Below, one piece after another: positions 37,011 through 47,553 of a DNA stretch of 64,000 bases. This DNA comes from Linepithema humile (taxonomy: Eukaryota > Arthropoda > Insecta > Hymenoptera > Formicidae), in the NCBI RefSeq assembly GCF_040581485.1, contig NC_090130.1, positions 11,859,426 to 11,923,425 on the forward strand, given 5' to 3'. The translations under genes were made by a program, and so were the position numbers. Under the pieces are notes generated by a model that was given only the letters and a program-made list of their open reading frames with translations, had not been told where the DNA came from and made no database searches. The stretch's first letter is position 1; each line of letters begins with the position of its first letter.

Positions 37011-39752
37011 TCCTCTTTCAAAGCGCCGCCCGCGGCACCCAGACATTGTCCATTGTGCCTCCCCTCATAAACTTATTCATGAGAGACCTGTTTTTCTCCA
37101 AAAGAGAATCAGATCCCTCACCGGAAGCTCTCTGATCTGCTCGGGCCCAAGTAGTGCTGAGCCCAGCATCCTGTGTCTCAACCCTGCATGTGCGGGACAT
37201 TCGCTGAGTACGTGGAGGCTTGTTTCCTCGTCGTCTCCACATACCCTGCACTTGGATGTATCGCTACGCCCAAGCTTGTACATGTGGTAGTTTAAGGTGC
37301 CATGACCCGTCAGTATGTGTACCGCTGTCCTGGCATCTCTCCTACTCAAAGCCCTTATGCTCTAAGCCAGTTCCCTATTAGGAGTATCTCCCATCAGAGC
37401 TCTAGCCTGTCTGCATTTGGACTCAGATTCCACTCTCCAGTGTCTTAGATGTTCTCTGCGGAGCCATTCTTTGATCCTCCCCCTTCCTAGACAAAAGGGG
37501 ATTCCTAGAGCCGGCCCCGGTCCTACCATCGTTGTCTCTAAACCCGCTTTTGTCAGCTGGTCCGCACATTCATTACCCTGGATGCCTGAGTGACCAGGCA
37601 CCTATGTAAAGGTGACTTCTCTTTCTCTCGCCAATTCGTTCAGAACGCCTCTGCACTCCCGAACCAACTGCGACGTTATTGTCGGAGCCCCTAGCGCCTC
37701 TATGGCTGCCTGGCTGTCCGTGCAAATTCTAATGTGCTCTCTCGCTTTTATCCTACTCCGTATGGTCTGAGCACAATTTAGAATAGCCACAATCTCCGCT
37801 TGGAATACTGTGGCATAACTGTCGAGAGAAATGCTCTCCTTCCATCCCTCTCGACTGCCAAAGAAGCCGGCCCCGGAGCCCGTGTCCGTCTTGGAGCCGT
37901 CCGTATACCAGACGTCCCCTCCACGCACTCAAGCCCCTAAGTTTCCACCTTCCTTTTCCCACTCCTCCGGCCTCGGTATATGCACTTTAAAGCGCCTATC
38001 AGAAGCCCGAAAAATAGGTATTCTGTCCTGTCGCATCTCGAATATCGGATCTAGCAGAACGTCTTCCGGCAGCCTCGTATGCCGGGCTCCTTTCTTCCAT
38101 TTTAGTTCGCATCTTAGACGGTATGTCGCCACTGCTGCAGCAGCCACCACCACCTGATAAAATGGTTCGATGCCGAACATTACGCCCATCGCCGCCACTG
38201 GTGTCGTAACCATAGCACCCAGGGCCCCTCTCAAAATCAGAGCCCTGACATGCTTCAGCGCAACTTTGCTGGCCAGGTCTTCCCTATAGAAGTCCCACTT
38301 GGTTTTTCTCGGGTTCCTGAATTTGACCTCCTTCCCCCTAGCCTTAGCTATCCTGAAGGTGATCTGCCTATGGTCTGAGAGCGAGGACTCCGTCGAGACC
38401 CTCCACTCCACTACCTCCTGTATCAACTGCCTGGAACTGACAGTGATATCGAGCACTTCTCTTCTCGCTATAGTGCAGAAGGTGGGCTCGTCTCCTGTGT
38501 TGAGAATCTCCAGATCCGTAGATGCTAGGAACTACAACACTTTTCTTCTTCTTTTGTTGGTGTCCGAGCTTTCCCACACAGTGGGATGCGCGTTAGCGTC
38601 ACATCCCATGATAAGGGGAAGCCGTTTCTCCTGGCAGTATTCTGCCAGTTTTATCACCGGTGCAGGCGGCACCGCCTCCCCCCCGTCGTGAGAGAAGTAG
38701 GCCGAGCAAATAACCATTTTCTTCCTGTCACCGGAGTCATCAGTGAAATCCACTTCTACAGCCGCAACGTCCCTGGAACACAAGTGAAGTATTAGCTGGG
38801 CTTCCATACCTTTGACGGCCACGCAGGCCCTGGGCCGATCCACTGATGGGGCCCTAAAGAGCCTACCGCAGGCCGCCAAGCCCCTGATGCAACCCCGGAT
38901 TACCCAGGGTTCTTACATCAGTGATATGCATGTTTGCCTCCCAGCTTGTTGCCTGGCCAAAACAGCCGAGGCCCCTTTGCTGTGATGCAGATTAATCTGG
39001 GTGAAGGCCACCCCTCTCGATCCCGCCATTTGGCTGCGAGACCGTTTTAGGGGGCTCCTCCTTATCCCCCTTTACCCTCCCTCCCCTGGGCTCCACTTAC
39101 CCGAAAGGCAACCCTGTCAAGCCCAAAGAATGGTCTGAAGTCCAGTGTCTTCAATTTGAGGACACTGGACCCCGGGACACCAAGGACTAGGTTCCCACCC
39201 TCCCTGGTGGCCCCTACCCCCTCCGCGAACACTTTCCAGCTCCCGGTGACGAGACCTGGGTTCTGCTTCTCTAGCCGCTTCAGGACCGTGGACGCGCCCT
39301 CGGGAGGTCCCGGGACCCAAACCACCGCCCTGTGTTGCTTTTGAAGCGCGTCCAAGCCCATCACCTTGAGCCTGGCGCCCTCCCACGGAATGATGCCGCC
39401 GATCCGCCCCACGAGCCAACCCAGCGACGCCTCATCCGCGCATCTTACCACCGCCGCACTACTCCTTAGAGAGGTGCCGTGGAATCTGGGCACCGGACCC
39501 TCCTGGATCCCGTCGAACTCCTTCGAAACCGCACCCCTCAACAGAGTCAACTGCTCAGCAGTGATCTCTGTCTCGGGGTAGCTCTCCGCCACAATCACCC
39601 TCGCCAGAGGGTCAGCAGCGTCCGAGTAAGCATGTTGCCCGTCGCGAGTCCTTTTCCTCTTCAGCGGACGGCCGCCCGATGGAGGGGTATCCTTGGAACC
39701 CTTCCGACGTTTACCGTCGGCATGCCCCTTCACCACCTCCACCGGCGTACAA
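37011..39752 (-). pseudogene. Minus-strand LINE: ORF1 body, endonuclease, RT-deleted ORF2, RNase H
   Basis: ORF1 (39752-39062, its start lies at 51171) is a basic DUF4780-like protein. ORF2 begins near 38880 with an endonuclease (GCDANAHPTVW near 38600; frameshift near 38540; SLSDHRQITF near 38370). Close to 38265 the endonuclease end is joined in frame to a post-RT segment, so the palm with the YADD motif is missing. An RNase H follows (VWYTDGSKT, AEIVAILNCAQ, ICTDSQAAIEAL, then VPGHSGIQGN), and a CCHC end (CRVCGDDEETSLHVLSEC). TGA at 37929, TAG at 37602 and TAG near 37361 interrupt the same frame. An I- or LOA-like clade is suggested by the RNase H; not proven. Confidence 0.8.
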
Positions 39753-39757
39753 GGGGA
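39753..39757 (+). repeat. Copia target duplication GGGGA, left copy
   Basis: Repeated at 51059-51063 beyond the 3' LTR. The LINE ORF1 frame continues across the site when the insertion is disregarded. Confidence 0.85.
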
Positions 39758-39797
39758 TGTTAGAATAGTAATTCCATTTACCAATAGATGTCAATGG
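39758..39797 (+). repeat. Copia 5' LTR, first 40 bases
   Basis: Starts TGTTAGAATAGTAATTCC like the 3' LTR at 50752. It is cut after AATGG by the BEL element and resumes at 46489. Confidence 0.9.
39793..39797 (+). repeat. BEL-1 target duplication AATGG, left copy
   Basis: AATGG is repeated at 46484-46488 after the right LTR. Confidence 0.9.
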
Positions 39798-40286
39798 TGT
39801 TGGAGAGCGAGCGAAAATCCGCGAGATATCGGCGGCCGAATTACGAAGGTCGCGCGATCGAAACATGTTTTCGATCCCGATATCGAAAACATGCTATTGT
39901 CACCGCGCCGACTCAGCGTTTTTCCCTTTATTTAGTATTGTCATATTCGGCAGCGCGGGCGTCCTTCCCCTTGCTTGCAGGGTGGATCGAGGAGCTCGGG
40001 GCAAGGGGAAGGAGGCCCCGCGCGTATCGTTTTCGCGCGCTTCAGAGTGAGTGTGCGATCTGAGCTTCTATCGATCGTCACACGAGCGAGCGACGGCTTT
40101 TCGGGGCCGAATTACGTGTCTGTATTTCGGCTCATTTGTACCTGAGTGAACTCAGTCTTATTTATCGAACAATTAAATACGTTGTGAGTGAAGTAAACTG
40201 TGTGAAGCGTCGTCTCGATTTCCAATCCACATCACTCTCCGTCTCCAACCGCAACGAGCGAGTTTTCGACCGGCGAGACGAGAACA
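39798..40286 (+). repeat. BEL-1 5' LTR (489 bp)
   Basis: Begins TGTTGGAGAGCG and ends GACGAGAACA. It contains a hairpin near 39866-39894 (CATGTTTTCGAT facing ATCGAAAACATG). Confidence 0.95.
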
Positions 40287-40289
40287 TTG

Positions 40290-40308
40290 CTGGTCCTTCG
40301 AGCCGGAT
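40290..40308 (+). other. BEL-1 primer binding site
   Basis: TGGTCCTTCGAGCCGGAT lies three to four bases after the LTR and would pair with a tRNA 3' end. The second BEL element at 61930-61955 carries the same site on the other strand. Confidence 0.8.
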
Positions 40309-40756
40309 TGCGTGCACGACGCCCACACGGTAAGCGATCTTATCTCGTTCTAGACTTTGTGTGTAATTATATTGCTAGACATTAGACATTGCTAGACAAT
40401 TTATTTTTATTTTTATTAACAATTATTAGAGTTAGTGACATTCGCGACAGTGACGCTTTGATTAGTGAAATAAGTGAAAGTGCGGGAGTGACCACGCGAT
40501 CGAAACAATAGTGCCGTTCCGCGCCCCCGCGCGCGTTTCGCCTACGGTTCGACCGCCCGTCGCTCGGATTCTCGCGCTAGTGACGTCCCGCGTTCCGCGC
40601 CCATCTTGCCTATCGGCTCGGGCGATCCGTCGCTCCGCACACGCCGCGTTCACGTGTTCGCGACCGCGATCAGCTGAGCGTATCTTCGCGGAATTTCACG
40701 TGCGGTTGTCGCGCTTTGTCTCACGCTCGCTTTTCCGTCGCGTATAAATCTCCACG
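40309..40756 (+). promoter_or_regulatory. BEL-1 leader
   Basis: 448 bases between the primer site and the gag-pol ATG, GC-rich in its second half. It probably holds packaging signals; none can be identified from sequence alone. Confidence 0.5.
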
Positions 40757-43700
40757 ATGGAGATCGCGCTGAAAAAACAAATGACCACGGCCGGCTTTAT
40801 CGAACGGTTTTGGGATAACCTCGTTAAAGTCGGGAAAGATAAAATGACTCGATCGTTTCTCTCGGCGCGCCTCGATTTATTAGAACGATACTGGTCGACC
40901 TTTTACGACGCTCATTACGCGCTCATGGATTTTGAAAGGGTGGACGCGTCCGACTATATGAAACGGGACCTTTATTCTACGACCGAGGAACTTTATATAA
41001 ATATGAAGGCTCGCATTACCTCGTACATTCCACCGGCCAAATCCACGGAGTCAAAAGATGACTCGAGTGCGGTAATGAGGCAAATCCAATTGCCGAAAAT
41101 AAATCTGCCGACTTTTAGCGGCGATCAATTGGAATGGGAGGGTTTTCGCGACCTATTCAAATCGTTGGTTCATAACGTGGACGGGCTCGGCGCGACGCAG
41201 AAACTCCAGTATCTGAAGGCAAGCCTCACCGGGGAGGCTGCGGCCGTCGTGGCGAATATCGAGGTGTCCTCGGAAGGATACTCGTCGGCGTGGGAAGAGC
41301 TGGAGTCGAGATACGACAACCGACGGGTGCTACTCGCGACGCACATGCGAGTTCTCCTCTCGGTTACGCCAGCGGCGAAATCATCCGCGACAGAGATCAA
41401 TCGCCTGATTAGTGTCGTGAATCAGGCATCGCGCTCCTTCCGGGCGATGGGACGCCCGGTGGAACAATGGGACGACTGGTTCGTCCACATTCTAGTGGAG
41501 AAGCTCGATTCCGCTACCCGCCTCCAATGGGAGTCTTCGCGCAAATCGAGCAGTGACTTTCCAACGTATGAGGAGCTCAAGGAGTTTCTCCTCACGCGGT
41601 CGCGCGCGTTGGACGCCGCCGCGCCGCGACTTTCGACGCAGACGACCTCGAGCAAATCAAAGCGGAATGGGCGACGAGACGACGTCTCGTCACACGCAAC
41701 CTCCACGAACAGCGACGAAAAGGGATCGCCGTGTCCGCTGTGCAAGGAACGGCATCCTTTGCGGGCGTGCCCGCGCTTTAAGGGATATTCGGTGGAACAG
41801 CGCCGAGAGCAGGTGCGTAAGCGGAAAGCATGCTTTAACTGCCTGGGACAGGGTCACACAGCAGGAGCCTGTCCATCCTCATTCCGCTGCCGCCAATGCA
41901 ACGAGAGGCATCACACGTTCCTTCACATGGCGGGGAACGATACGACATCTTCGCAGGAGACTCCTCGAGCTGCAGCAGAATCCACTGCGCACTCGGAGAG
42001 GCCTTCGTCCTCGGAGGAGACTGGACAGGTTGCAGCGCTGTCCAGCTCCACCTCCGGCACAGTTCTCCTCGCGACGGCGCTTGTTCGCCTCATCGGAGAG
42101 TCGGGGAAAGCCCTGACCGTACGAGCGCTACTGGACTCAGCATCAGAGGCGTCTTTCGTCTCGGAGCGCGTGGCTCAGCAGCTGAGACTGCCGAGACGTC
42201 GAGTCAACGTCACGGTCTCAGGCCTGCAAGGCGTCACCACCGGCCAGGCGACTCATGCGGTGACCTTGATGGTTGGAGCCGACCGGTCGCCATCTCTGCG
42301 GATAGCAATTCCGAGGGCATTGGTGCTGTCCAGACTCACCACGCTGACACCAGGAAGTCGCGTTGCGAGGCACGATTGGCCTCATCTTAAGGGTCTGGAA
42401 TTGGCTGATCCAGAGTTTGATAAGCCTGCAGCGGTTGACGCCGTGCTGGGAGCCGACGTATACGGCATGTTGTTCGACGGCGGCGTGAAGCGCGGCCCCC
42501 CAGGACAGCCAACCGCTCACTTGACTGTCTTCGGGTGGGTGCTGATGGGCCCACTCACCAGGGCAGATTCAAACAGCATCGCCACCCATCACACCATACT
42601 ACCACCGGATCTTCAAGAAGATCTTCGCCGGTTTTGGGAGCTGGAGGAGGTGTCAACGGAGCCGATCCAAACCCCCGAGGAGTCATACTGCGAGCGACTC
42701 TTCGCAGAGACACACACACGCGATGAGGGAGGCCGCTATATCGTGCGACTTCCTCGACGGGAGAACCCGCCGACGGGACTTGGAGCCTCTCGTCGGGGGG
42801 CTCAACGGATGCTGCTCAGCACGGAGCGTCGGCTCGAGCGGATGCCGTCGCTCAAGTCAAAGTACGCAGAGTTTATGTGTTCTTATCTGTCGTTAGGGCA
42901 CATGGAGTCGGTGCCCAGCGGGGAGAAGGAAGCCTGTAGCTCTTACTATATGCCGCATCACGCAGTAGTAAAGCCGACGGATCCTGACGGGAGGATCAGG
43001 GTGGTTTTCAACGCCTCGTTCCGGACCACGACTGGCGTTTCCTTGAACGACGTGCTGCTCCCAGGTCCAAAACTGCAGGCGGATCTCTGGCTCGTTCTCA
43101 CCCGCTGGCGCCTGCATCAGTTCGCGTTCACGACGGACATCGTGAAGATGTTTCGTCAGATTTGCGTCCACCGAGACGACATGGATCTACAGCGGATCTT
43201 ATGGCGGGCGAACCCAGCTGCGGAGGTACACGACTTTCGCCTCTCTACCGTCACTTACGGTACGGCGTCTGCGCCGTACCTCGCGATTCGCGTTCTGTTA
43301 CAGCTGGCGCGAGATGAAGAATCACGTTTCCCTCGAGGGGCAGCCGCTATCAGATCCAACACGTACGTCGACGACGTACTCGCGGGAGCGAGCTCTTTGG
43401 AGGACGCGCTCGAGGTCAAGAGCCAGGTGGTGGGCCTCCTCAAGGCGGGCGGCTTTGAGCTAAGCAAATGGGCCGGATCACACGCCGCTCTTTGCCCCGA
43501 GGGAGACAAGACTGAGCGCCTTTTCTCAACGGCGGACACCGTCGGCACTCTCGGCGTGCACTGGGCCCCAGCCACCGACCAGCTCACACTGAGAGCAATT
43601 CCGACGCTACACTCGATCGGAAACCCGACCAAGCGAACCGTGCTCTCAGACGTTGCGAGGCTATTCGACCCGGCGGGTTGGGCTGCTCCTGTTCTAATAG

Positions 43701-45913
43701 GGGCAAAGATCTTTTTGCAAGAGCTCTGGATGGCCGGCCTGGATTGGGACCAACCGCTTCCGCCGACGCTGCAAGATCGCTGGCTGCGACTAGCGTCTGC
43801 CTTACCGGAATTGGACCGGTTGAGTATTCCCCGGTGGACGGGAGTCACGGACGCGGACGGCCGTACGAACTTACAGCTGCACGGGTTCTCCGATGCGTCG
43901 GAGAGAGCTTACGCAGCCGTGATATATTTGAGGGGCACTGGGCCGAATGGCGCTCATACAACGAGCCTACTTGTCGCCAAGACCAAAGTCGCACCGGTGA
44001 AGCCGGTGTCGATTCCACGACTGGAGCTGTGTGGGGCCCTGCTCACCGCGCGACTATTACAACGGACGGCCACGGGACTCGGACTCACAAGCGAGCATCT
44101 TTATGCCTGGACTGATGCCAGGGTAGTTCTGGCATGGTTGCGGGCTCACCCCTCCCGCTGGAAGCCGTTCGTGGCCAACCGAGTGGCCGCTGTCCAGGGG
44201 ATCGTGCCGGCCGATCGCTGGCGCCACATTCCTACGGCGGAGAATCCGGCAGATGCTGCCACTAGAGGCATCTCGCCCAGCGAACTCTCCAGTCTTCGAC
44301 TATGGTGGAAGGGCCCCCCTTGGCTGGCGGGTCCAACCGAGTCTTGGCCGAAGGAGGCGCGTAACGACGTCGAGAGCAACGAGGAGCGCCGCTTGCACGC
44401 AGCCACGGTGGGACGCGGCGAGAACGAAGAAAACGAACTTCTCGTAAGATTCTCCTCTCTCGCTAAACTAATACGCGTTAGCGCGTTCTGTCTTAGGGTC
44501 CTCAGACGAGGGGCGCGGACGAGAACGACTCACCTCTCAGCCCAGGAACTGGACGATTGCCGCCTACGATGGATTCGGATCGTGCAGCGGCAGGACTTCG
44601 CGGGCGAGCTCGAGGCCCTCACTCGCGAAGCCCCTTTACCGAGGAAGTCACCGTTGCGGGCACTGCGGCCATTCCTCGGACTGGATGGGTTGATACGGAT
44701 AGGCGGACGACTGGAGAACGCGCCGCTGAATTACGACGAGAAGCACCCGATCATCCTGGCGAAGGGGAGTCATCTCTCGCTTTTGATGGTGCGTGACGCG
44801 CACCACCGTACGCTCCATGGGGGGCCTCAACTGACGCGGAGCGTCTTGGCCCGTCGGTATTGGGTGATTCACGCCAACACGCTCATTCGCGCCGTAATCC
44901 ACCGTTGCGTGCGATGCGCGCGCTTCCGAACCACAGCGGCACAGCAACAGATGGGACAGCTGCCGGCCGATCGTGTGCGGGCTGTGCGCCCGTTCTTGTC
45001 CGCAGGAGTGGACTATGCCGGGCCAATCCAGCTACGCACCTCGAAGGGACGAGGGCACAAGTCCTACAAGGGCTACATATGCCTATTCGTTTGTATGGCC
45101 ACTAAGGCCGTACACTTAGAAGCGGTTTCCGATCTTTCAACGACAACCTTTTTAGCTGCTTTCAGGCGATTCGTGGCAAGACGAGGTCGCTGCGCGCATC
45201 TGACGAGCGACAACGGGACGAATTTCCGGGGTGCGGACCGGGAACTCCGCGAGATGTTCGGTGCCGCCTCGAAATTCCACCAGGAGTGCAAGGAGTTGCT
45301 GGCGTCCGACGGCACCGAGTGGGGCTTCATCCCACCTTCGGCTCCACACTTTGGCGGGCTATGGGAGGCTGGGGTCAAGTCCGCAAAGCACCACCTCCGA
45401 CGCGTCCTCGGGGAGCAGACCCCGACTTACGAGGAGCTTTCCACACTCCTCTGCCAAATTGAGGCATGCCTCAATTCGAGGCCGCTCTGTCCGCTGAGCG
45501 CGGACCCCACGGACTTTGTGGCTCTGACGCCCGGTCACTTCCTCATCGGGGAGGCTCCGATCAATGTACCGGAGCCCTCCACGTTGAGGATCCCCCCGGG
45601 ACAGATAACGATCAGATCACGACTGATCACTAATATGCGTGATCATTTTTGGCACAGGTGGTCGCAGGAGTACCTGCAGCACCTCCAACAATTGGGCAAG
45701 TGGAGGGAACGCACGGCCAACATCCAACCCGGCGCCCTCGTGCTGCTGCGAGACAACCTTCTGCCACCTGCCAAATGGGCGCTCGGACGGGTGCGAGCGG
45801 TACATCCGGGAGCTGATGGACTGGTCCGCGTGGTGACCGTCGACACGGCCATCGCCACGTTGAAGCGGCCGATCGCGAAGATCTGTCCGCTACCCGGGTC
45901 ATCGGACTCATAG
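40757..45913 (+). CDS. BEL/Pao Gag-Pol polyprotein, intact
   Basis: 1718 codons without a break, from ATG 40757 to the stop at 45911. Order: DUF1759-type Gag (about 100-270), cysteine/histidine clusters (about 320-390, CFNCLGQGHTAGAC and CRQCNERHH), a DUF1758 aspartic protease (about 455, LLDSASEASFVSE, with A where many have G), RT (about 720-900, FTTDIVKMFRQI and YVDDVLAG at about 869), RNase H (about 1030-1180), integrase with zinc-binding region, then D1418 area (VDYAGPI), TSDNGTNF at about 1482 and LWEAGVKSAKHHL at about 1536, and a DUF5641 tail. It would be cleaved into the proteins that form particles, copy RNA to DNA and insert it. Expression from one frame is typical of BEL. Confidence 0.95.
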   Translation: MEIALKKQMTTAGFIERFWDNLVKVGKDKMTRSFLSARLDLLERYWSTFYDAHYALMDFERVDASDYMKRDLYSTTEELYINMKARITSYIPPAKSTESKDDSSAVMRQIQLPKINLPTFSGDQLEWEGFRDLFKSLVHNVDGLGATQKLQYLKASLTGEAAAVVANIEVSSEGYSSAWEELESRYDNRRVLLATHMRVLLSVTPAAKSSATEINRLISVVNQASRSFRAMGRPVEQWDDWFVHILVEKLDSATRLQWESSRKSSSDFPTYEELKEFLLTRSRALDAAAPRLSTQTTSSKSKRNGRRDDVSSHATSTNSDEKGSPCPLCKERHPLRACPRFKGYSVEQRREQVRKRKACFNCLGQGHTAGACPSSFRCRQCNERHHTFLHMAGNDTTSSQETPRAAAESTAHSERPSSSEETGQVAALSSSTSGTVLLATALVRLIGESGKALTVRALLDSASEASFVSERVAQQLRLPRRRVNVTVSGLQGVTTGQATHAVTLMVGADRSPSLRIAIPRALVLSRLTTLTPGSRVARHDWPHLKGLELADPEFDKPAAVDAVLGADVYGMLFDGGVKRGPPGQPTAHLTVFGWVLMGPLTRADSNSIATHHTILPPDLQEDLRRFWELEEVSTEPIQTPEESYCERLFAETHTRDEGGRYIVRLPRRENPPTGLGASRRGAQRMLLSTERRLERMPSLKSKYAEFMCSYLSLGHMESVPSGEKEACSSYYMPHHAVVKPTDPDGRIRVVFNASFRTTTGVSLNDVLLPGPKLQADLWLVLTRWRLHQFAFTTDIVKMFRQICVHRDDMDLQRILWRANPAAEVHDFRLSTVTYGTASAPYLAIRVLLQLARDEESRFPRGAAAIRSNTYVDDVLAGASSLEDALEVKSQVVGLLKAGGFELSKWAGSHAALCPEGDKTERLFSTADTVGTLGVHWAPATDQLTLRAIPTLHSIGNPTKRTVLSDVARLFDPAGWAAPVLIGAKIFLQELWMAGLDWDQPLPPTLQDRWLRLASALPELDRLSIPRWTGVTDADGRTNLQLHGFSDASERAYAAVIYLRGTGPNGAHTTSLLVAKTKVAPVKPVSIPRLELCGALLTARLLQRTATGLGLTSEHLYAWTDARVVLAWLRAHPSRWKPFVANRVAAVQGIVPADRWRHIPTAENPADAATRGISPSELSSLRLWWKGPPWLAGPTESWPKEARNDVESNEERRLHAATVGRGENEENELLVRFSSLAKLIRVSAFCLRVLRRGARTRTTHLSAQELDDCRLRWIRIVQRQDFAGELEALTREAPLPRKSPLRALRPFLGLDGLIRIGGRLENAPLNYDEKHPIILAKGSHLSLLMVRDAHHRTLHGGPQLTRSVLARRYWVIHANTLIRAVIHRCVRCARFRTTAAQQQMGQLPADRVRAVRPFLSAGVDYAGPIQLRTSKGRGHKSYKGYICLFVCMATKAVHLEAVSDLSTTTFLAAFRRFVARRGRCAHLTSDNGTNFRGADRELREMFGAASKFHQECKELLASDGTEWGFIPPSAPHFGGLWEAGVKSAKHHLRRVLGEQTPTYEELSTLLCQIEACLNSRPLCPLSADPTDFVALTPGHFLIGEAPINVPEPSTLRIPPGQITIRSRLITNMRDHFWHRWSQEYLQHLQQLGKWRERTANIQPGALVLLRDNLLPPAKWALGRVRAVHPGADGLVRVVTVDTAIATLKRPIAKICPLPGSSDS

Positions 45914-45994
45914 AGTCAACCAGGCGAGCGAATCACGGCGGGCGGCCGCCCTACATCTCCACCCTGTTTCGTCGCTAGGACGAGGCGGGCGGTA

Positions 45995-46483
45995 TGTTGG
46001 AGAGCGAGCGAAAATCCGCGAGATATCGGCGGCCGAATTACGAAGGTCGCGCGATCGAAACATGTTTTCGATCCCGATATCGAAAACATGCTATTGTCAC
46101 CGCGCCGACTCAGCGTTTTTCCCTTTATTTAGTATTGTCATATTCGGCAGCGCGGGCGTCCTTCCCCTTGCTTGCAGGGTGGATCGAGGAGCTCGGGGCA
46201 AGGGGAAGGAGGCCCCGCGCGTATCGTTTTCGCGCGCTTCAGAGTGAGTGTGCGATCTGAGCTTCTATCGATCGTCACACGAGCGAGCGACGGCTTTTCG
46301 GGGCCGAATTACGTGTCTGTATTTCGGCTCATTTGTACCTGAGTGAACTCAGTCTTATTTATCGAACAATTAAATACGTTGTGAGTGAAGTAAACTGTGT
46401 GAAGCGTCGTCTCGATTTCCAATCCACATCACTCTCCGTCTCCAACCGCAACGAGCGAGTTTTCGACCGGCGAGACGAGAACA
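45995..46483 (+). repeat. BEL-1 3' LTR (489 bp)
   Basis: Same length as the 5' LTR and identical as far as I can read. It is preceded by a purine-rich AGGACGAGGCGGGCGG tract. Confidence 0.95.
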
Positions 46484-46488
46484 AATGG
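46484..46488 (+). repeat. BEL-1 target duplication AATGG, right copy
   Basis: Matches 39793-39797 and is followed by the rest of the Copia 5' LTR. Confidence 0.9.
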
Positions 46489-46755
46489 TCATGCTGTCGT
46501 TTCCACCAATTATATTTTATTTATCTGTTACTATGGCAGCGGCCATGTTTTTGTTTCTTTTTTTTGTTCTTCGCTTCTTCACGTAATTCTTACTTACAGT
46601 CGCAATCACTACAATATAAAGTTCATACTCTCTTTATACTTTTCACGACATTATTCGAGGAATAAATATATTTTCTAAAGTGTATTTATCATAAAGCTCC
46701 AGTGTGTCTTTATTTGCTCATCCAGTGCGTACAGCAATTAAGTAATTGCCCAATA
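46489..46755 (+). repeat. Copia 5' LTR, remaining 267 bases
   Basis: With 39758-39797 it makes exactly 307 bases, the length of the 3' LTR, and ends in the same CCCAATA. Confidence 0.9.
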
Positions 46756-46770
46756 GGTTATGGGCCCAGA
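46756..46770 (+). other. Copia primer binding site
   Basis: GGTTATGGGCCCAG directly follows the LTR. It resembles the internal initiator-tRNA-Met site used by Drosophila copia. Confidence 0.8.
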
Positions 46771-46814
46771 AGCGTCGAGCAAATAAAGTTTCTACGAGAT
46801 TTCGGATAAGTAAG

Positions 46815-47553
46815 ATGTCGGTCGTATTGGATGAAAACAGCTCAAAATATCAAGTAAAGTTACTTGATGATACGAATTATTTTAATTGGAGTTTCCGCAT
46901 GGAAACAATTCTCCAACACAAGGACTTGTGGACAGCAATTACGGAAGTTAAACCACAAGATGCAGCGTTGGCCGCGGCATGGGAAAAGAAAAATGCGGCT
47001 GCTGTTACATGTATTCGATTGTCAGTGGATGACAACCAAATCAAGCACATTCGTGGAATTGATACGGCCAAAGACTCGTGGAGAGCATTGAAAGAGGTAC
47101 ATGAGCGAGATACTCCAGGTAACAAAATGCGATTATTGACAGAAATCGTCGGAAAACGTGCCAATGAGAATGACGACATTTTGGCACATGTGCATGCAAT
47201 GACCGAGATGTTTCAGAAGCTGTTAGCACTCGGTAGTTTTGAACCGGAATTTATGTTGTGTGCAACATAAATTGTTGAATTCTCTACCTAAAAGCTATGA
47301 TGGACTTGTACTAGCAATTCAATCGCGACGTGAGGATGAAATCAACATCAACACAATAAAGAGTGTTATCATGGAGGAGTACCGTAGAAGATCAGCACGC
47401 GACAGTGCTGGGAATGCTGGAAATGGTGATGCAGCACTCAAGATAATCGCGAAAGGAAATCAAAAGGCGACAAATTCGGCAGTGAAGAAATTGACATGTC
47501 ATTTTTGCAAGAAGCCGGGCCATTTCAAGCGTGACTGCCAAAAATATAACTGA
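46815..47553 (+). pseudogene. Copia Gag, frameshifted
   Basis: Starts at ATG 46815 (MSVVLDENSS) and includes a UBN2-like Gag region (NYFNWSFRMETIL, WRALKEVHER) and a CCHC zinc knuckle, CHFCKKPGHFKRDC, near 47500. The frame changes near 47250, so the zinc knuckle is in another frame than the N-terminal part. It would bind and package the element RNA. A stop at 47554 separates it from pol. Confidence 0.8.

Larger units (their letters stand above)
39798..46483 (+). mobile_element. Complete BEL/Pao retrotransposon (BEL-1), apparently intact
   Basis: 6.7 kb with 489 bp LTRs that I read as identical, a 5 bp duplication, a tRNA primer site, a single long gag-pol frame and a purine-rich tract before the 3' LTR. 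It is far more GC-rich than its surroundings. Everything expected of a mobile autonomous copy is present, so it may still be active or was so very recently. Confidence 0.93.

Noticed and set aside
39117..45911. Many frames of 60-200 codons inside the BEL-1 and LINE coding regions
   Set aside because: They are GC-driven shadows of the main frames and lack any supporting motif.
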